Positions 1 through 10,980 of a stretch of DNA of 64,000 nt are shown piece by piece (position 1 is the stretch's first letter; each line of letters opens with the position of its first letter). The notes beneath the pieces are model-generated. The model was not told the DNA's origin and searched no databases. It saw only the letters and a program-made list of their open reading frames with translations. The position numbers were made by a program, and so were the translations under genes. Location of the stretch: assembly GCA_964019415.1 (NCBI GenBank), contig OZ025870.1, positions 10,798,455-10,862,454 of the forward strand, given 5' to 3'. This stretch comes from Ianthella basta (taxonomy: Eukaryota > Porifera > Demospongiae > Verongiida > Ianthellidae).

Positions 1-707
1 TTTTGCGTATAGGAACTGAAAGCGAAAAGGCATGACAGCGGATGGAGCCCACTTACTTGGGAATGGTTGTAAAGTATACATAGCTACAGATAAGTGAAAC
101 CACAACCAAAGAAAGAATAGCTTACAACTATTGTATGATTGCATTACAAAGTGACCCTCCTATTGTTCAAGCTAAAGGTGTGCTATATTGTTTGAAGTGA
201 TGAGAACGATTAAAAGTGCTTCATGAGACTCGATTTTATATAATTACACTCACTCAGATGGCTTGTGTCAATTGACCATGCACCATGAAAGAACAGAAGG
301 TGAAGGGGCTGTGACATGTTTATAACTAATAATGAAGGCAACGACACCCACTCATTCCTCATACCTTCTCCCACACAGCACACATATAATAATAATAATA
401 GATCCCGTTGCCATGGTAAGGGCCTCTAAATTATGGTTCTAAATCTCTGAGAAGCATTCCAACTGCTTTGCGTGTGATTCTAAATCCCATAATCGTATGT
501 TGCGTGCAGAGCGTGGGGGTTTATAAATCCCATAAAGTAAGTTGCTGGCAAAGTGCAGGGGTTTATAAATCCCATATAACCATCTGTGGGAACTCTGCGG
601 GGGCAATAATTATCGTAATATGACGTAATTCACGCATACGCCATCAAGAAGCGAGAGGAAGGTGAAATGATTGGGTAAGCGAAGGGATTTGGATCTACGT
701 ATACCAC
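1..707. other. Non-coding repeat-derived sequence
   Basis: No gene is visible. Bases 1-75 match a repeat seen near 24.80 kb, 25.46 kb and (inverted) 58.37 kb, inside the long-TIR transposon family, so this is probably a truncated copy. Around 478-590 there are about two tandem units of roughly 43-45 bp, each ending in a GGGGTTTATAAATCCCAT-like string. The sense of the unit is unknown. Confidence 0.5.
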
Positions 708-822
708 TTAAATGGCGACCAATTGGTGTCTCTACGCGATTTAGACCACTCAGCACTAGGGCGCTTCGCGCCCTCAAGCTTCGTGCTCTAAATCGCGCAG
801 GCACCTCTTGGTCGCCATTTAA
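708..822. repeat. Foldback (palindromic) element, copy 1
   Basis: The two ends are inverted copies: TTAAATGGCGACC at the left, GGTCGCCATTTAA at the right. Inside, ATTTAGACCACT faces GTGCTCTAAAT, so the whole unit can fold into one hairpin. Two more members of the family occur at 8180-8292 and 53013-53126 with the same order of blocks but a GCTGATC/GCTGACC variant arm. It is a MITE-like foldback repeat, not a gene. Confidence 0.75.
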
Positions 823-1028
823 CTATTACATAATGAATACAATGACACCCACTCAATACTGACAGTCAATAATACTTAAGGCACACATGCGCACTGCCTT
901 AGACAATTAAAAGCAATGATAACCATGATAAACAGGTAATACAGGTAATACGCCCGCTCAATCCTCATACCTTCTCCCACATAGCACACATTCATACACT
1001 ATACATTTCGTACACCCCATGTCAAACA

Positions 1029-1211
<183 letters not shown>

Positions 1212-1222
1212 GAGAGAGAGAC

Positions 1223-1381
1223 CTGAACAATATTGACGTACTTTCCACTGAACTCAGCTACTGGCGTGGTTGCCATGGTGCAAGCTGGGCTGAGGATCAT
1301 GTGATGCACTGGACCCTTTCCTTGTAGTGCTTTCACTACACTGTCATGAAGGGTGACTGTTGAGACTGCTGCATTTTCACA
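1223..1381 (-). CDS. Internal exon of a GABA-B/ANF-receptor-type protein
   Basis: On the minus strand this 159-bp stretch is exactly 53 codons, bordered by a good acceptor (pyrimidine-rich, ending TTTCCAG) and a donor (CAG|GTCTCT), phase 0 at both ends. The peptide contains SPACTMATTPVAEF and ends KYVNIVQ. That pattern fits the ligand-binding (periplasmic-binding-like, ANF_receptor) ectodomain of GABA-B and related receptors, where a G-x-C-S...VAE segment is followed by 'W-N-L/I-V-x-V-S'. It would follow directly, in frame, from the exon at 3220-3653, whose last residues (LDSVNSG) fit just upstream in the same domain. Further exons must lie outside the window to the left. The family assignment is by motif recognition only. 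The neighbouring exon is disrupted, so the locus may be a pseudogene or one broken haplotype. Confidence 0.6.
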
Positions 1382-2484
1382 CTGGAAAGGATAAACAAAG
1401 ATTGACTGCAAGCAGGAGAGAAGAAACCTTACCCTTTCATTTCTTAAAATAGCCCCTACTACCACCTTGAAAGTAACATCAGTTAAACTATGTAGGAAAT
1501 GGCCAAATATGGTAATAATGTCAACTGAGGAAGATGCCAGTTGGCTGCCCCGGTTGTAGATACAGTTGTCGGCTTCCTGGCCAATTCAGATAAGATTACA
1601 TAACCATGCATAAGCACACAATGCACACAATCAGATTACTGAAACCCCAGGACATCATCAGGAAGCTGTCTAAGACAACCACTTAGGGGCTACCATTCGT
1701 TTGTATAACAGCATACCAACAACCACCGCCATCCCTTCATAGACAGCACTACTGTCTGACTATAGCAACCAGTTCTAGTTACTTGTTGTTTTAGATAACA
1801 TGCTAAGGTAATATCAATTTCAGCTATAGTTTTGCTAAAGCAGTACTGACTGATATAGCTAGTCTATTTATTTAATCAAGCTAGACTCTACTTTCACGTT
1901 AAGGTGCAAATGGAAGTAATGACCCACAGTTATGCCCTTACATGAAAGATGGATCTAGCTCGATAGATTATTACTGATGCTAAGCATTACTCCCTTTCAT
2001 GCTGTGTAGTTGGTACAAATAACATATGGACGAAGGAGTACCTTGGAGGAATCCAGGAGAGGTAGGCAAGCTTCAACATCTATACCCCTCCCATGGCATG
2101 TGCCATGATGTTACTGTTATACCCTATAATTATGTACACAATACATAGCTATCCAAAGGAGCATGTGTGTGTGAGCTATCTAATATATAACATATGACCA
2201 TCATGCACATCTACAGACCACCCCATATCAGCGGACACCACCACAGCCAGTGCACCAAGTAGGCATGGAGGATGAGGACCAGAGCACGGTGCAAACAACA
2301 GCTGTGACATGATCTGTTGTGTGTGGAATAGTCATTGGAGTAGCCATGATCACCCATGCATGGCCAGTGGAGAGGGTGTCAATTTAATTACACCAATATA
2401 GCTGCAATTGACTCACCTCTTTTTGTTTTTCCTGATTAGTTGGTCTTGCACGCTACGACCCTGCGGATAGGGTACTCAAATGGA

Positions 2485-2556
<72 letters not shown>

Positions 2557-3219
2557 CACAGTGCATGTTTGTGGCCATGTACGCACATGGGTGTTTGCAT
2601 GTGTGTGTGTATTCATGTGTGAATTAGTGTACATGTGCTGTCTCGCACATGTGTGCTAGCATGTGAATATGTGTAGTAGTAGGGGCTATATGTGTTCTAA
2701 GTGATCCTTATAGAGAGGCGGCTGCTGTACAGAGGTAGACTGTATGCTTTAGCTTTATTTGGGGGCTAGGGAAGCTGGCTGCATGCTTTAGAGAGATGGC
2801 TGCCTAACACAGTGACCATCTTGCACAGGTTCCACTGTATATATATGATTTGCACTTTAGCCAGTATATATGACTCCTGCCAGTTATCCAATATAATCCT
2901 TGTCATATATATGTTACGTATACATGCTGTCTCTAGATGGAGTCAATATCAATCATATTGCAGGCTCCTATGCGTATAGCTATTGTAGTAAGCAGTTCAT
3001 GCTATTTCCTTATTTCCTACGTGGTATTAGAATTTGCTCATATATTAGCAGGTGTATCTTTTGAAGAGCTTGATGGATTGGGCTGGAATGAAATGGAATG
3101 GAAAGGTGTAATATAGTCATTGAGAGCAAGGGATTCGTAGAGTGGGGGCTAGCTATAGCTATATATCCACATCTGCACACATTTACACACGCGCGAGAAG
3201 GGGACTGTATTATACTTAC
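1382..3219 (-). other. Putative intron of the receptor-type gene
   Basis: Between the two minus-strand exons. It holds a (GT)n tract (2488-2556), a degenerate TG-rich stretch to about 2660, and otherwise AT-rich sequence. On the + strand there are weak exon-like pieces at about 2010-2057 (acceptor TGTGTAG, donor GAG|GTAGGC) and about 2217-2280 (acceptor CTACAG). They could be joined in frame but encode nothing I recognise. Confidence 0.4.
2488..2556. repeat. (GT)n microsatellite
   Basis: About 69 bp of GT dinucleotide inside the putative receptor intron, followed by imperfect TG-rich sequence. Confidence 0.95.
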
Positions 3220-3653
3220 CCCAGAGTTCACGGAGTCCAAATCAAGGCGATATTCTGGAAGAAGGTTGGGCTCCAAGTTATAATCTGGTCCAAAACCATC
3301 GCCAGAATCAATCAATCAATCAATCAATGCTCAGTGGACATCAAAATCCCCAGTAGCGGGGGTCGTCCATTACAAGTAGGCCTAAGTGGTTCAAGGTAAG
3401 GAGTAATATGTGTACTTGTAAAATTTAATATAGCTAGACATTGCACAGACACAGAGTTCACATGGTTTACATTTTAAAGCTATCGCCAGAATGCATGGGG
3501 ATATTGTCCACCCAGTAGCACGCGTCAAACTGACTGCCTCCGGGGTGAGAGCAGGGAATGAAGCCCAAGATGTGGATCGCTTTATCGCCGTCTCTCTCTG
3601 GATTCAGGATCTCGCTAAAGACTTCAGGGTCCACACACTCCCTTGTGAATGAG
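3220..3653 (-). pseudogene. Receptor-type exon interrupted by a retroposon
   Basis: On the minus strand, after an acceptor (TATGTTAG), an open frame runs through HILGFIPCSHPGGS and YWVDNIPMHSGD. It is then cut by a 173-bp insertion at 3309-3481 and continues as GFGPDYNLEPNLLPEYRLDL to the donor GGG|GTAAGT. Without the insertion and one copy of the 11-bp duplication the exon is 250 nt (one carried base plus 83 codons) and ends phase 0, matching the phase 0 start of the exon at 1223-1381. The 'ILGFIPCS' and 'NLLPEYRLDL' segments are typical of the first part of an ANF_receptor ectodomain. Read as it stands, the frame meets a TAA a few codons into the insertion. Gene inactivation, or a polymorphic insertion, is therefore likely. 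Upstream exons, signal peptide and promoter were not found. Confidence 0.6.
3309..3481 (-). mobile_element. Retroposon with (TGAT)n tail and 11-bp TSD
   Basis: The insertion is flanked by an 11-bp direct repeat ATCGCCAGAAT (3298-3308 and 3482-3492). On the minus strand it ends with GATGTCCACTGAGC followed by (ATTG)n, the form expected for the 3' tail of a SINE or a 5'-truncated non-LTR element. The same 3' end occurs as 56-bp truncated copies at 28447, 32234 and 36019. No coding capacity. The class (SINE or LINE) is not determined. Confidence 0.75.
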
Positions 3654-4030
3654 CTAACATAGGCCAGCTAACAGGAAGACAGCTGCAGCTACATACCTTA
3701 AAAATGAACAATCAAACAATTACTGTATATGTACTACTAAACCCAAAAAGTACAAATGACTTTGTGTTACCACAGTGTCTCTATAGATGAATTACATGAA
3801 TGTACATTTAGGTTCCTACCTACGTGCAATCTATAAATAATCAAAGCTAACGAAGTTTATGGGGGTGGTACCTAAATGAAATACTTGCTCACTTCAGTCA
3901 CTGCCCTAGCTGTAAAGGTTATGGGTGGCATAGTCCATGTTACATCGCTCAGTGTGTCTGCTTCCCCATTTTTGGAAAATGAGGTCAGACAGAGAGGCAA
4001 CAAAACAAATGATTCTCACTTTGTGTCACC
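3654..4030. repeat. Non-coding; direct repeat shared with 7035-7175
   Basis: From about 3850 to 3985 the sequence (TTTATGGGGGTGGTACC... CCATTTTTGGAAAATG) is closely matched at 7035-7175. The matches resume at 4420-4570 versus 7245-7390. No gene seen; short ATG-starting frames in the repeat are not conserved. Confidence 0.6.
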
Positions 4031-4108
4031 TATGAATGGACAGTAGACACAGTACTCAGTCACTCCCACTCAACTGTCACAGTTTATGTGAAAGAAGTTA
4101 ATGAAGAA
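4031..4108 (+). promoter_or_regulatory. Relic of a methyltransferase promoter and 5' UTR
   Basis: The string from TATGAATGGACAGTAGA through GTACTCAGTCACTCCCAC to GAAGTTAATGAAGAA aligns with the promoter and leader of the gene at 8879 (TATAAATACACAGTAGA, GTACTCAGTCACTCTCAC, AAAATTACTGAAGAA). The TATA box has decayed to TATGAAT and no coding sequence follows. A second, shorter leader relic begins at 4268. Confidence 0.6.
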
Positions 4109-4129
4109 TATAATTATCAATGCAATGAT

Positions 4130-4152
4130 GGGGGGGGGGGGGGGGGGGGGGG
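4130..4152. repeat. Poly-G run (23 G)
   Basis: An uninterrupted run of G inside the leader relic. The neighbouring duplicate (from 4318) has only CTGATGTGG at this point, so the run is an expansion. It is also error-prone for sequencing. Confidence 0.9.
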
Positions 4153-4267
4153 TAGCACCAATGTGGTACAACAGCCATACAAGTGCAACCTGTTATGATA
4201 GCTCCAACCACAAGTTCAGGTAGCTACCGGTAAGCAATTAGTTCAGTAGACTCTGTGCAGTTGCTAC

Positions 4268-4642
4268 CACTCAACTGTCACAGTTAACGTGAGGGAAGTT
4301 AATGAAAATATAATTATCCTTGCACTGATGTGGTAAAAGAACCATACAAGGGAGATAATTGCTTTTGCAGTTGGCCACTGCGAGACAATAGATTGAATGG
4401 TACTCACTGGGCATTATGCCTAACCTACCAACTACACCAGTGTTGGTGTAGTTGGTGTAAGTGCAACTTGTTATGATAGCTCCAACCACAAGTGCAAGGT
4501 TAATAGCAATATCTCATACAATAGGTATACCTGTCACTGACTGATCTCTCCCAGGTTAATTGTGCACGCTAGACTTACAGTACAGCATGTGGTAGCTGCA
4601 TATATTATACACAACTTTAATTATACATAACTATGTATATAA
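4268..4642. repeat. Tandem second copy of the leader relic plus shared repeat
   Basis: CCACTCAACTGTCACAG and GAAGTTAATGAA recur here 200 bp after the first relic, followed by GTTATGATAGCTCCAACCAC in both copies. This marks a local tandem duplication of about 230 bp. The part after 4420 is shared with 7245-7390. No gene. Confidence 0.55.
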
Positions 4643-4826
4643 CATCAGAAAGGGTTGGTTCTCCAATACCAGCTTCACAACAGGGTTGAAAACCTTGCCA
4701 ACGTTTCGACCAGATGCTCTGGTCTTCTTCAGGGCGAAGAAGACGACCAGAGCATCTGGTCGAAACGTCGGCAAGGTTTTCAACCCTGTTGTGAAGCTGG
4801 TATTGGAGAACCAACCCTTTCTGATG
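4643..4826. mobile_element. Foldback element with hammerhead-like core (family a)
   Basis: Two arms of about 90 bp are near-perfect inverted copies (CATCAGAAAGGGTTGGTTCT at the left, its complement at the right) around a very short centre near 4733. On the minus strand the left arm reads CTGAAGA, a strong stem GACCAGA/TCTGGTC, then GAAACG. This has the order of a hammerhead ribozyme core (CUGANGA, stem II, GAAA). The same architecture occurs in two other families here. Penelope-like elements are known to carry hammerhead motifs, so a relation is possible. The core base U7 is changed (CTGAAGA), so activity is doubtful. Confidence 0.6.
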
Positions 4827-5449
4827 CCTGAGCCAGCTGAGAAGCCCTCACTTTATGTATATAACATATGTAAGTGTACCACACACTGTACGTTTGTGCA
4901 GATGCGTGGCGTCAGCATGCACGTTGCATTGCCTTTGAATGCATGCATAAAGATAGAACAACCAGTTCCCATACAAAGGAAGATCAGATTCTTTGCCTGT
5001 ATGCATGCATGCCAAAGATCGAGCCTGTGCCAGCCATGTGGCAGAAGACAGTGTAGCAATGTATACCCTGTTTGCCTGCTGTGTAGCGAAACACTGCATG
5101 CACACTGCATGCATCTTAGTACATCTTAGTCATTGTAGTAACTGTTGCTCTTAAGGAAGGTGCATGCACTGCTGCGTGTGTCATATCCTCTATGTCTGAG
5201 AGCATTTCCTGTCTCCAATATAGACAAACACTTATCCTATGACGTTTACTGCAACATCAAAGGCCTGATAACCTCTGATTTGCTTACAGCTATATCCTCT
5301 TCAAGTCACAGTGACCATGCAGCTTAAAATTATTAAAAACGCAGTGGCAATCTGCTCCATACAAGGAACTGCACCTCTTTGGCTTGAAACTCTGCATAAT
5401 TTTATCTCTTCAAAACAGCCATGAAGCTGGCTATATCCCAATAAACCTG
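4827..5449. other. Non-coding spacer
   Basis: Rich in GCATGC strings. Part (TGTACCACACACTGTACGTTTGTGCAG) resembles pieces near 7440, 42180, 52940 and 55290, so it is an old dispersed repeat. No exon that I can support. Confidence 0.4.
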
Positions 5450-5920
5450 CTTCCCCAATTGAGTCACAGACCCTGCTGTAATGTCCTGCTGTCTCTGCAC
5501 CTTTCCCTCACTTCAGGTTCAAGCACTGACATCATGTATATAACAGAAATAATGAAGGCTTTGAGAGCCTTTGGCAGTAAGTTGAGAGGTTTCCCAAAAT
5601 TACTTCACATTCCAGCACTGCTTCTCCTGCTTTCCCAATCGAGCCACCAGACCATGCTGTAATGTCCTGCTGTCTCTGCACCCTTACCTCACTTCAGATT
5701 CCAGCACTGACACCATGTATATAACACATGTGTACAAATTGAAGGGTTTGAGAGCCTTTGAGATTAACAGGTAGAGAGGCTTCCCAAAATCACTTCAAAT
5801 TCCAGCACCGCTTCCCTTGTTTTCCCAATTGAGCCACAAGACCCTGCTGTAATGTCCTGCCGTCTCTGCACCCTTCCCTCACTTCTTATTCCAGCACTGA
5901 TGCTACATGTGTAACACAAT
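5450..5920. repeat. Three tandem units of about 183 bp
   Basis: The phrase CTGCTGTAATGTCCTGC recurs near 5472, 5652 and 5842, each followed by CGTCTCTGCACCCTT-like sequence, 'TCCAGCACTGA' and a GTATATAAC-type string. Units diverge by point changes and small indels. Parts of the array reappear inverted at about 11580-11760. Confidence 0.7.
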
Positions 5921-6207
5921 AGGTAGCTAAGCACTCATGAAGCCCGTAATCATAGCCGGGAGCAGACGGGCAAGGAAAGAGAGGAAGGAATAGCAGCCAG
6001 AGAGTATAGGGATCTGAAATGACAAGCACATGAGCCAAAACGAGTATTGTATTGTTGCAGTGTGGCGTTGTAGTTAATGAGTTAACTGTTTAATGCAGAC
6101 ACACTTGAGAGAGAAGTCTTATGACACAATGTTTACTAATAATGGCACTGGCCGGCTTACTGAAATACCATGCTAATCATCAATATACATACGTATATAT
6201 ATATATA

Positions 6208-6220
6208 GTGTGTGTGTGTG

Positions 6221-6307
<87 letters not shown>
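6208..6307. repeat. (GT)n microsatellite
   Basis: About 100 bp of GT inside the left inverted-repeat arm; its counterpart is the CA tract at 11236-11303. Confidence 0.95.
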
Positions 6308-6308
<1 letters not shown>

Positions 6309-6422
6309 ATGCATGTGCATATGTGTGTGTATGCATATGTGCGCGCACGTGTGTGTGTGTGTTGTCACCACAAAAATGGCAGACAAGCTATTTGAGTCAA
6401 GATGGAATAGGCACATCCACTG

Positions 6423-6485
6423 AATGCATGTGAATCACATGTACAGCATATGTTGTTGGTATATATTGATTCACATGCATTCACA
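6423..6485. repeat. Hairpin inside the inverted-repeat arm
   Basis: GAATGCATGTGAATCA and TGATTCACATGCATTC face each other over a loop of about 30 bp; AGAGATATCTCT follows at once. The same hairpin is kept in the other arm at about 11115-11178. Confidence 0.7.
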
Positions 6486-6660
6486 GAGATATCTCTGTGC
6501 TTCATAAGGCTCATTCAGACCTGTACGTACCTGGCAACAGCTATACCCAGCAGGCTACTGAGTGTAAGTCAACTTGTCTACAATGACAGAGTATTGCAAA
6601 TCTGACCAGCATTGTACTGCTTGGGAAAGGCATGCTATAATTTATTAAGCTTCCCTTGCA

Positions 6661-7830
6661 CAACCTTGGAGAGGTCAGTCAGTGATGCGGCATGTAGCAA
6701 TGTATAGGACACACAGTGAGTGCATGTGTGTGTGTACATGCATGTATGCGTGTGTGTATGCAGTGTGCAGGTGAATGTGATGCAGACTTATGGAGCATTG
6801 AATCAGATGAGCATTCACGTAGCTGTAGGTCTGGTTCCAGTAAACCGTGTGTGTGTGTGTGTGTGTATGCAAGTATTCAGGTGAGCGTGATGAGCCAATA
6901 ATGATTCCTAGTAGTGGCAACAACAAATGGTATACATATACTGCACCTTACAGTGTATCCAAACAGTACTAGGTATGCATGCACATGAATTGGATTAATG
7001 CTTTCTACCTACATGTTGTCGATAAGTATTTTAAGCTAACAATCATTTATGGGGGTGGCACCCAAATGAAATACTTGCTCACTTCAGTCAGTGCCCTAGC
7101 TGTAAAGGGTTATGGGTGGCATAGTCCATGTTACATTGCTCAGTGTGTCAGTTTCCCCATTTTTGGAAAATGTCAGAGGGTGAGGTAACAAAACAAATTA
7201 ATGTTTCTCACTTCATCTCACCCCATTAAAGGTTTATCACTGGGTATTATGCCTAACCTACCAACTACACCAGTATTGGTGCCTATACAAATGCAACCCG
7301 TTATGATAGCTCCAAAGTGCAAAGTTGCATTGTCTCATACAATAGGTATACCTGTCACTGACTGATCTCTCCCAGGTTAATTGTGCAAGCTAGATTTATA
7401 GCTTGTGCTAGTTGCATATACATACATACATATAACTATAAGTGTACCACGCATGCATACGTCCATTTGTGCACACATGTACGTACATATGACACCATCT
7501 GCTGAGCGACAACATGTTAAACCTATATTTGCTGGCCATGCGTGGCAACTGATGTCTCTTGTACAACTTTCATTATGTACTGGTTTCTTGTTACATTGTG
7601 CACTTTTGTACAATAGATCCCGTAACGGGCGTTCTAAGCGATGTTTCTAAAACTCGTAGACTTTCTCTTGTATTTTGCACGGGATCTAAACTATTTAGAT
7701 ACCAGGTGTCTAAATCCCGTAGATCCCTGCAGCTGAAAAGAACTGCAGCTGAGATAACAATTGTGGCGCCATAACATACGATACGATGCACAGGTCGCCC
7801 GGCTTACTTGTTTCGTCGATAAATAGGGTA
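6661..7830. other. Non-coding repeat mosaic
   Basis: A TG-rich segment (6715-6770, 6848-6866) is followed by a copy of the 3.85/4.42-kb repeat (about 6990-7390). A segment at 7440-7610 then shares TTACATTGTGCACTTTTGTACAATA with 42560, 53580 and 55430. At 7615-7745 GATCCCGT/ACGGGATC strings form partial inverted repeats. No gene supported. Confidence 0.45.
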
Positions 7831-8300
7831 CAGCAACAATCCGGCTACGAACCAGAGCCAAGAAATTGGAAATGCAGCTGGTTACAAGCTAAGCGGGGAA
7901 CAGGCTTTGGTAGCTACGTACATGGCTCTGGAAATGCTGTGGCTGATGTGGCTGACAGTGAGTAAGCTTACGCTTAGCTGATGTGCCGCATCCACTGCCG
8001 ACCTGTAGGAAACATCCGCTGCGAGATGAACAACCCAACTTTAGACCTGAATCACACGATATTTTCTCCGCCATTGAGGAGTAGCTAACTACTTCCAGTA
8101 GACGCGTGATGATGCAAGGACGAGTACGTAAACTGATTCGCTGCCTGCTCCTTACCCAATCATTTGGGATCTATAACACTTAAATGCTGATCAATCGGTG
8201 TCTCTGAAGATTTAGACCACTTGGCACTCGGCCGCGCTCGCCCTCGTGCCTCGTGCTCTAAATTTCAGAGACACCCCTTGGTCAGCATTTAACTATTACA
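7830..8300. repeat. Repeat copy, inverted relative to 53005-53440
   Basis: Reading the minus strand, a stretch including GGTCGGCAGTGGATGCGGC, TAAGCTTACTCACTGTC and CATCAGCCACAGC is repeated on the + strand at 53290-53360. Both copies end in the same foldback hairpin. An ATGGC start on the minus strand opens 61 codons here, but the other copy has stops, so I do not call it a gene. Confidence 0.65.
8180..8292. repeat. Foldback element, copy 2
   Basis: Ends TTAAATGCTGATC and GGTCAGCATTTAA are inverted copies. The interior has GGTGTCTCTGAAGATTTAGA facing its complement. Flanks CTATAACAC on the left and CTATTACATAG on the right are shared with the other two family members. Confidence 0.8.
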
Positions 8301-8788
8301 TAGAACAAAAATGACCTAAAGTTAGAACAACTACTATATACTTAGGTAACATTAACATGTTAAAGTGGTTAGTGTCTGTGGCAGAGTTAAGCACAATGTA
8401 TGTACCAGTGCAAGTTACACTGCTAGCAATGAAAGAAGTAGGAACAAGATAGGCTGCTTCAGAGAACGTATATAAGACAAAGCCTCCTTAGGAGACCACA
8501 GGCATTGTAACAGACATGACTGTGGTCACTTACAGGTTCTTGCACAACTCATACGATCATATATAGTAATGTTATTATGTGCATATTACTGTATAAAAGG
8601 TATATGCATAGCTGGGCCTTTGATGTACAATCATGTGGTCAACCACTATTTAGGTAAAAAGGAAGTAAAACATTCCTGTGGCATGGGGGGAATACTTGGG
8701 CTAGTAATGAGGAAGTAACAAAATTAGCAGGGAATGATGATGTAAGAGGAAGAGGAAACAGAATCATAGTTCTGCGCTTCCCATCCCC

Positions 8789-8820
8789 TATAAATACACA
8801 GTAGAATGAGTACTCAGTCA
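8789..8820 (+). promoter_or_regulatory. TATA box and initiator of the 8879 methyltransferase
   Basis: TATAAATA at 8789-8796 is followed 27 bp later (first T to the A of TCAGT) by an initiator-like ACTCAGTCA at 8812-8820. The same TATA-to-initiator distance of 27 bp is found at 53813 and 55667, which supports a real core promoter. The leader would be about 62 nt. Confidence 0.7.
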
Positions 8821-8878
8821 CTCTCACTTAATTGTCCAAAATCATCACGTGTAGAAAATTACTGAAGAAAAGCCAGGA

Positions 8879-9652
8879 ATGTCCAAGACACAGTCTGCAA
8901 AGTGCTACGGGGAAACATCCAGCTTTCAAAGGAACAGCGGTTACCAGTTTATCCAGGAGTTGTCTCCAGGCCGTGGATGTAGAGTTCTTGACTTGGGCTG
9001 TGGAACAGGCCCTCTTGCTGCCGTCTTGTCTGAGTGTGTAGGAACAGAAGGAAAAGTCATCGCTGTTGACCCTGATGGAGAGAGGCTGAAACTCGCTCAA
9101 GAGAATTATGCTAGAGACAACATTGAGTATGTGAGCGGTAATGATGCAACGTATCCAGAGGGCCCATATGATCTTATATTTTCCAATCAAGTTGTGCACT
9201 GGGTCAAAGACAAGGATGCACTGTTTGAACGTGTGTATCAGAATCTGAAGCCTGGAGGGCGATTTGCATTCGTAACAGGCAATGGCGCTCCTGACTGGCC
9301 ACCAGCTGTGAACAACTGCACAGCGGAGTTATTTGGACCTGACTTTCTCCATAAGATTTATCACAGAAGCATGACTTTCCTCACCTGCGAACAGTTCCAA
9401 GAACTAGCAGAGTCCCATGGCTTTGTCGTTACTTACATGGAGGACAAGGACGTGCCTGGCTATTACATTGGGAGCGTCGACGATCTTATCGGCTTTCTGT
9501 TTGGTTTGCTGCATGGAGAATTAGACCGAGAGGCAATCAGTGAAGAGACTATTCAAAATTGCAGGAACAAGTACGACAATGACTTGTACTGTGAGGCAGA
9601 AGCTCATCTGAAGACTAGAAATCTGTTGCATGTAGTTCTGGCCAAGCCATGA
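8879..9652 (+). CDS. SAM-dependent methyltransferase, type B
   Basis: A single-exon gene of 257 aa. It has the class I Rossmann methyltransferase order: motif I VLDLGCGTG (36-44) binds SAM, D64 in VIAVDPD is the acidic residue for the ribose, and ND at 88-89 is near the adenine. Motif II is DLIFSN (98-103) followed by HW (107-108), and LKPGGRFAF (123-131) is motif III. The layout is closest to juvenile-hormone-acid / trans-aconitate methyltransferase-like proteins, which methylate small carboxylates; the actual substrate cannot be told. No signal peptide or membrane span, so probably cytosolic. The start is the ATG conserved in all copies. Type B is marked by WVKDKDALF, WPPAVNNCTAELF and GYYIGSVDDLI. 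It has its own TATA/initiator promoter and is bracketed by a large inverted repeat. Confidence 0.9.
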   Translation: MSKTQSAKCYGETSSFQRNSGYQFIQELSPGRGCRVLDLGCGTGPLAAVLSECVGTEGKVIAVDPDGERLKLAQENYARDNIEYVSGNDATYPEGPYDLIFSNQVVHWVKDKDALFERVYQNLKPGGRFAFVTGNGAPDWPPAVNNCTAELFGPDFLHKIYHRSMTFLTCEQFQELAESHGFVVTYMEDKDVPGYYIGSVDDLIGFLFGLLHGELDREAISEETIQNCRNKYDNDLYCEAEAHLKTRNLLHVVLAKP

Positions 9653-10383
<731 letters not shown>

Positions 10384-10559
10384 CCATCCATTACTATTTG
10401 GTGGATAGCAGCTGGGTGACACTGGTATAGCGCTGGTATAGTGCTGATCTTGTTTGCATTGTCATGCAATTGCATGCACATATACATATAGCTACGCCTA
10501 CACCATGTTAAAAGTATTGCTTGGTCATGTCTTTCCTTAGCCAATACGGCAGTACCGAA

Positions 10560-10980
10560 GTCAAGCAAGCTTTCTGCCCAATAGCTTACTTCGCCATAGA
10601 GTAAGGGCTTTCAGTAGCCCGGAGCGCTGACAGCTAAAGTATCCTAATAACGAAACATAAATAGTTAAAATACCCACGTACCAATAGTCAGAGCAGTTCC
10701 TTCGCACCATAAAATAACAGTAAACATCTGCGCAACTGCGCGCCGCGCCTGGGAGACCCAAACTGAGGAGCGGGGAGTGTCTAAGAGACGGCTGGCTGCG
10801 AGGCACATGCCACATGCACACTGCCAGAGCGGCCATGTTTTCGGTTACGTCATTGCGTCGTCCAATCAAATGCCCGTCTTTAATGCCACGCACAAGCAAA
10901 CGAACGAACGAACGAACGCACAGACTGGAAAAGATTAAATATATTAAAGATAAAGAAAGATAGCATGCCTTTCCCAAGCA
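10560..10980. repeat. CpG-rich promoter-like repeat, inverted relative to 61200-61560
   Basis: Complement of a segment at 61.2-61.56 kb. On the minus strand it contains CATTTGATTGGACGACGCAA (a CCAAT-box core), TGACGTAA (CRE-like) and AACATGGCCGCT (YY1-like), then GC-rich sequence. The two copies open frames of 60-141 codons but differ by frameshifts, so they are a duplicated promoter-like segment rather than a shared gene. Confidence 0.55.

Larger units (their letters stand above)
5690..6660. repeat. Left arm of a large inverted repeat
   Basis: Successive blocks here (the 183-bp unit end, GGGAGCAGACGGGCAAGG, GACACAATGTTTACTAATAA, the GT tract, the 6423-6485 hairpin, TGTCTACAATGACAGAGTAT) reappear as complement in reverse order at about 10965-11760. 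The arms bracket the type B methyltransferase at 8879. No ORF of note. The element class is unknown. Confidence 0.7.

Noticed and set aside
7889..8074. 61-codon minus-strand frame starting MAEKIS
   Set aside because: The other copy of the repeat (53230) has stops in this frame; it is a repeat, not a conserved gene.
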